NCBI GenBank assembly: GCA_001986395.2 | Contig: MQVO02000003.1 | Span: forward strand, 124,001-188,000 | Direction of reading: 5' to 3' | DNA length: 64,000 nucleotides | From: Irpex lacteus | Taxonomy: Eukaryota; Basidiomycota; Agaricomycetes; Polyporales; Irpicaceae | Part shown: positions 59,263-64,000 of the stretch, piece by piece | Numbering within the stretch: the first letter of the stretch is position 1 | Layout: each line of letters begins with the position of its first letter | Made by a program: the position numbers and the translations under genes | The notes under the pieces: generated by a model | What the model was told of the DNA's origin: nothing | Seen by the model: only the letters and a program-made list of their open reading frames with translations | Databases searched by the model: none

Positions 59263-61672
59263 ATGGGCGCGGTGACACTAGCCCTGCTGAGTCTGGTAGT
59301 ATACCATCTGGTCTCAAAGGTTGTCCAATTCTATAGGGCGCTGAAGGCTATTGAGTGAGCACTTCAAACACTTTCGTTCGTAAGTCTCACTAATATTCCC
59401 TGCCAGCTTCTATCCTGGACATCGCTGGCTCGTCTCAGAGATCTCAGCGGGCGGAACAATCACCCAAATATTCCCATGGCACATTCCTTACATTATGCCC
59501 GGCAAAGCTCGCGCGTCACGATTTAAATATGAAGCGTTTCGCAAGTACGGATGCGATATTATATCTAATGTGAGTAGTTTGGTGGTGACAAGGGAATGTT
59601 GCAGATAGGGTTGATTGAACTTATAAATTTAACAGGTGACAATGTATCCCCTGCGGACATCGTTCAGCGTAGCAGACCCCGAAGTGATGAAAGTGAGCTT
59701 TAGCCATCCATCCTAACGCTGTCGCTCTGTAGTCTGACTGATAGGGATTAGCAAGTTGCAGCTGCTCGCACGAAGTACCCCAAGCCCATCGAGCTCTACG
59801 GAGTCCTTGCTATTTATGATAGCAACATTGTCGTATCTGAGGGAGATGAATGGAAAAGATTCAGGAAGATTGCCAATCCTGGCTTTTCTGAGGTGCGTTA
59901 ATCCTATTTTATTTCCAAGTTGCTTATTACTGAAGCTAATCAAAATGTAAATAGCGTAACAACAGGCAGGTATGGGAGGATACCCAAAGGATCGTCCTTG
60001 AGTTGTTTGAGCAAGAGTGGGCTGGTAAAGATACAGTCGTCCACGAGGATATGTTGATGATAACCGTATCAGTACGTGGATATTCTGTGTCTATTTGTTT
60101 TTATAGCTAATTGTCATGCAGATCGCTCTCTTTGTCATCAGTTGTGCTGGTTTTGGTCAGCGTATCTCTTGGAAGGATGAAGGTCGGCGTCCGGAAGGGT
60201 ATGAGCTTAGCTTCAAGGTGCGCTGTCTGCCGCCAACCTTGGCCAGCCTCGAAGGAATTTCAGTGTTTGCTAATAGTTTGATGCGTTCAGGAAACGATGT
60301 ATCGTGTGTCCACAGATATAATCACCAAAGCGGCTGCGCCTAACTGGCTTCTCAAACTCGACTTGACACCAAAGTTGCGCAGGACGCGAGTAGCGTTTGA
60401 TTTGCTTGAGGTATTTGTTTCTTAGGTTTGATGAATGCGTGTCGTTCCTAAGATTTCCTTCAGAAATACATGATTGACATGGTTCAAGAGCGAAGAAACG
60501 CGGATTCCAAGGAAGAGTTGAACGATCTCATGAGTAGCTTGCTCAATGCTAGTGACGAAGAGTTCCGCGGTTCTACGAAGTTAACCGTTCGGGAGGTCAT
60601 CAGTGAGCTCAGACTGCTTTTGGTCTTATGCAGATATTGACGCTATGCGTCACAGGCAACATATTCATATTCCTGATTGCTGGCCATGAGGTAAAACTCC
60701 ATCGCAGACTATGTCGAGAAGAAGTTTGAAGCTTACTCATCTTTGCAGACAACAGCTCATACCCTTGCATTCACTTTCATCCTACTCGCACTTTACCCAG
60801 AGGAACAAGACAGACTCTATAAGCATTGCAAATCTATCCTCGGAGATGGAGATATTCCGGTGAGTTTCTATACAGACTCGACGCATGTTTGCTCATTATC
60901 AAATCATATAACTTCACAGAAATACGACAATATTACCTCGTATACTTATGCCATGGCGTACGTGATCTTTATGTTCTGCATCATCCCATAAGAGAAAATA
61001 GTGCCTTACACGCCCTATATTTCAGGGTATTCAACGAGACATTGCGCCTCTACCCACCAGCATCAGCCGTTCCGAAGGTTGCCTCGGAAGATAGTGTACT
61101 ATACACTCTGAATGCGGCTGGGGAGAAGATCCCGGTGCCTGTGCCCAAGGGCTCTGATATCATGTTCCACATACCAGGTTTACACCACAATCGTAAGTGG
61201 TTGTTCGTATGCATTCTTACTCGATTGTACCTATAAATGACCATTCTCAAGCGAGGTACTGGGAGAACCCAGACGAGTTCAGCCCATCACGTTTCTTGAA
61301 GCCAGATTGGCCACGAGACGCGTTCATGCCGTTCAGTGGAGGGGCCAGGTCGTGTATTGGGCGACGGTATGCATTTATTTCGATCTGTTTTTACGCCGTT
61401 CTGAAAAACCCACTTCTTCCCCCTCAGGTTCGCTGAAGTTGAAGCCGTCGCTATCATTACCCTGTTCAGTTTGCGGTATCAAATTGAGTTCAAGGAGGAT
61501 CCGCAATTCGCGAATGAAACTTTTGAGGAACGCAAGGCCCGAGTGCTCAAGCACGACTCTCTATTAACGTTGACGTACGTACATTTTCGTCGCTCAAATA
61601 AACCAATGTGACTCATGACCATGTTCCTCCAGCCCTGGCAAAGTGCCGCTGGTCTTCAAGAGGCGGAAGTAA
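59263..61672 (+). CDS. Cytochrome P450 monooxygenase (paralogue B)
   Basis: Fifteen exons: 59263-59354, 59407-59569, 59636-59692, 59752-59892, 59955-60071, 60122-60217, 60291-60410, 60464-60602, 60656-60690, 60749-60859, 60920-60957, 61026-61192, 61252-61366, 61428-61574 and 61633-61672; 525 aa. The anchor is MGAVTLALLSLVVYHLVSKV. Motifs are EGDEWKRFRKIANPGFSE, the I-helix FLIAGHETTAHTLAF, VFNETLRLYPP (ExxR), SPSRFLKPDWPRDAFMPF, and the heme loop FSGGARSCIGRR. Compared with paralogue A it has extra introns after AGHE, after GDGDIP and after the heme loop, but the first eight exons match closely. The gene is complete; the substrate is unknown. Confidence 0.93.
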
Positions 61673-62007
61673 GGTCGATGCCATGCGAGTAGCTAGGACA
61701 GTATCCTACCGCATCGTACCAGCGAGTCTTACCTTCTGTCTGAGACGCTTCGAGTTTTGTATGACTACCTATATGTCTGAACCAGTACTGTGATGTAATT
61801 TATTCTTGATGACTTTCAATACTATGAATCTGAACAAGGTACTAACAAAACACCGTCCGGCTGATCATATGTTATACGTGGAATGCCTTCGATAGGCATA
61901 GAGTACCTGTCGCTAGTTCCGTCTCTCGAAGATCAATGGCACCTTTCCTGGACTTTGATCATACAACATAGTCAGTGCTGTTGTTCGTTGATCAGAAGGT
62001 TTAATGC
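61673..62007. other. Spacer between P450 B and the relic P450
   Basis: 335 bp between convergent ends. No gene is seen. Confidence 0.4.
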
Positions 62008-62650
62008 TCACGTCAACGTCAGTGAGGTCTTGTGGTTGAGCAACCGGGCTTTTCGTTGTTCGAAGGACTCGTGTGCGAACTGCGGCTCATCTTTCAACTT
62101 AATCTTGATTGAACGCAAGCTGAACAGTGTAATGACCGCGATGGCTTCGACCCAGTATTTTGCTAGGTCCCAGAATCTATTCAGACAACAATAATTAACA
62201 TCTAACTCACGGTTGTGATGTAGCCCATGAATATGCAAGAAGATAGCTGAATTTCTGGGCACGGTGACCGGTATCTTGTGCCCCGACATATTTGTTGTAT
62301 AGAGTACACAGTCATCAGCTGCCATCTTCGGGATAACTGGCACCGGAGCATACAAACGAAGTATCTCGTAAGATACCCTAAAGGGACAGAGGATAATCGA
62401 TAATGAGACAAGCACACGACAGCCTTTTGATCGATACGTACGCCAGGGCATAGGTATATGACGGTATGTCTTCGTATTTCTATGCAAAAACCCGGATCAA
62501 AGCCCATAAGCTCATGGTAGATATCATTCAATACTTACAGGTACGTCAACATTCCCAGCAACGGACCTGCAGTGCTCGTGTAGTTTGCCCTGTTCTTCGG
62601 GGTACAATGCGAGTAAAATGGATAAGAATGCTAAACTGTGACCTGTCGTC
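62008..62650 (-). pseudogene. Relic cytochrome P450, C-terminal part, heme loop deleted
   Basis: Minus-strand blocks match paralogue B exons in order: I-helix end and following helix (HSLAFLSILLALYPEEQ) from about 62650; a KYEDIPSYTYALA exon near 62445-62480; the ExxR exon (VSYEILRLYAPVPVIPKMAA) near 62215-62385; and the C-terminal block VEAIAVITLFSLR to SLTLT at about 62008-62150. In the penultimate block AKYW runs straight into VEAIAV, so about 60 residues, including PERF and the heme Cys loop, are missing. The N-terminal half is not found upstream. The remaining frames and splice borders are surprisingly intact, so the loss seems recent. It could not bind heme. Confidence 0.82.
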
Positions 62651-63538
62651 TAGCAAAAGTAATTTAGTCGATATCTTACATCATGAAGAATGAATTGGGA
62701 CTGTCGTCCAAGAAACCGGATTTGGGAGACGATTATTTTTTCCATCACAGACCGAGGCTTGAGGTTTTTTGCGAGCACCGTTTACAATCCTGCTTATGCG
62801 TAACGCGACCTGCTATCTACGCGCCAACATTACATCAGACGTTATGCACGTGAGAATAATGGCATGCGTACCGAGTAATTAATCGAAGGAGCAAGTGTCA
62901 TTGAAGCTTGAAGAGAAAACTGGTCCTAAACATCTCCGGGTCGCCTATGCCTTTATGAAAGGAAGTTCGTGTGTACTACAATTTGGTGAAATCATGTGGC
63001 GCCTTGATGGTAGGCTCTGTGTAAGGAGGCTTGACATTGCTCAGAACGACAAAGACGTACTCATATGCGACTAACCACAATCAAATATTGTGGAGTTTCA
63101 TCAGTGCAGAGGTAACGATGAGACAAACAGGTTGCTCACTGGTTACTGGTCGCATTCAGGCGGAAGTCAGACATGCTTCACAACCCAAGGGTGGGATTGA
63201 GTGGATGTCCATTATAAGATAACACATTATATAAGCATGTCGGCGCTGCAGAGCAGGGTTTATGGCTGTACAGTAGCAATATATAGTGATCCGTTGAGTC
63301 GACATAACGGTCAAGTTCAAAAGGCTTGAGCGGCTATCATCGGTACGACGCATTCCCAATATGGATTATGGGCGCATCAAACTCCGGATTCTACCTAACC
63401 GATGACGTCAACCTCTTTCTCTCCTCTCTCCTCTCCCGAGTCTACGTGATGTCACACGCTAGGGGCTGCTGGGGGTGGTGGCCACTTCGTCTATCAGCCC
63501 TGTCAGCGCCAATCCACTCAATCAAATTAACGCGTGCG
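62651..63538. other. Intergenic, no gene seen
   Basis: About 890 bp upstream of the last gene. No P450 N-terminal half is recognisable here on the minus strand. Confidence 0.4.
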
Positions 63539-63545
63539 TATATAA
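63539..63545 (+). promoter_or_regulatory. TATA box of the terminal small-protein gene
   Basis: TATATAA, about 90 bp upstream of the start codon at 63633. Confidence 0.5.
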
Positions 63546-63632
63546 CATCGCTCTCGGCTCGAGAAAGCTCATACAACTCTCCATCAACGCTTTACTCAAC
63601 ACTACTTACAACAAACTCCAAACACATCCATC

Positions 63633-64000
63633 ATGAGCTCTCTCGCACGTAGCAAGCCATTTGTGCGTATTACAGCCTGTCACAAACGGTAAAGCAACAC
63701 TAACCATGATATGCCGCGTGTTATAGGCTGCCATCGTGGGCACAGGCGTCGTAGCCACCGCAGGATACATGTACATCGCTGGCAATCAGTCGAAGCGGGC
63801 AGCACAGTCTGCATCGATATATAGTGCGCAGTTCTCCCCTATCTTCTTCGTGTATCTGACTAATCCCATCATGTGCGCCGCAGAATCGGAGCAGGAAGGA
63901 GCAGGTCTCACCACAGGCACCACTGACGCACGCGTTGGGTCTGAAGGTGTTCGAGCGGCCGTGCGCGGTGACAAAGCTACTCTAGAGAAGGCTAGACATT
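63633..64000 (+). CDS. Small membrane protein, partial (runs off window)
   Basis: Exons 63633-63662, 63727-63823 and 63884 onward, open to the window end. It starts MSSLARSKPF, then a membrane segment AAIVGTGVVATAGYMYIAGN, then a polar Glu/Lys/Thr-rich region (SEQEGAGLTTGTTDARVG). The plan, short basic start, one TM coded in exon 2, hydrophilic tail, is the same as that of the 42.2-kb gene, though the sequences are only loosely alike. No family recognised; the C-terminus is not in view. Confidence 0.55.

Overview
The window looks like nuclear DNA of an agaricomycete (mushroom-forming basidiomycete). Genes are intron-dense, with mostly 50-70 nt GT-AG introns that often carry a CTGAC-like branch site. 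The gene content also fits: a Gα subunit of the DVGGARGQR type, a MACPF protein, tandem P450s, a GH5 endoglucanase, a formate dehydrogenase and MYND/C2H2 proteins. There are no operons, phage or CRISPR. I rebuilt exon structures by hand from splice sites and conserved protein motifs. For each complete model listed the exon lengths sum to a multiple of three.

Layout. 0.8-1.9 kb: unknown secreted protein (-). 2.9-3.8: cyclophilin PPIL3 (-), divergent from a Gα gene (+, 4.2-6.4). 8.2-9.6: NAD formate dehydrogenase (+). 10.2-11.7: bHLH factor (-). 12.0-14.5: TAN1/THUMPD1 tRNA acetylation cofactor (-), divergent from an HD phosphohydrolase (+, 14.8-15.9). 16.5-17.0: a non-autonomous hAT element with an 8-bp target duplication. 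17.1-20.1: ZIP/KE4 zinc transporter (+). 20.7-21.5: broken MYND gene. 21.9-23.7: MACPF protein (-). 23.7-28.5: gene-poor, with unrecognised exon-like blocks. 28.5-29.4: Nudix hydrolase (+). 31.0-32.6: secreted histidine acid phosphatase/phytase (+). 33.0-34.4: F-actin capping protein beta (+). 34.5-35.3: unknown protein (-). 36.0-36.8: degenerate partial copy of RFC5. 37.3-39.2: RFC5 (-), with three MluI cell-cycle boxes upstream. 40.3-41.9: GH5 endoglucanase (+). 42.2-42.5: small membrane protein (-). 43.0-43.8: UBC4/5-type E2 (-). 44.5-46.5: cystathionine gamma-synthase (-), divergent from NMD3 (+, 46.9-48.7). 48.8-50.3: SEC20 (-). 50.6-52.2: C2H2 zinc-finger protein (-). 54.1-55.4: SDR (+). 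56.1-58.4 and 59.3-61.7: two paralogous P450s (+). 62.0-62.7: relic P450 (-). 63.6-end: partial small membrane protein (+).

Most genes are single-copy housekeeping: replication, ribosome export, ER SNARE, actin capping, ubiquitin, tRNA modification and sulfur amino acids. They are mixed with fungal accessory functions: secreted hydrolases, a pore-former-like protein, and an oxidoreductase cluster (SDR plus P450s) at 54-63 kb that may act on one substrate. The main structural finds are the hAT element, the decayed RFC5 duplicate beside its parent, inverted ACGCGT-bearing repeats flanking the HD gene, a P450 relic lacking the heme loop, and a Sec20 whose luminal tail carries a tandem duplication ending in HDEL.
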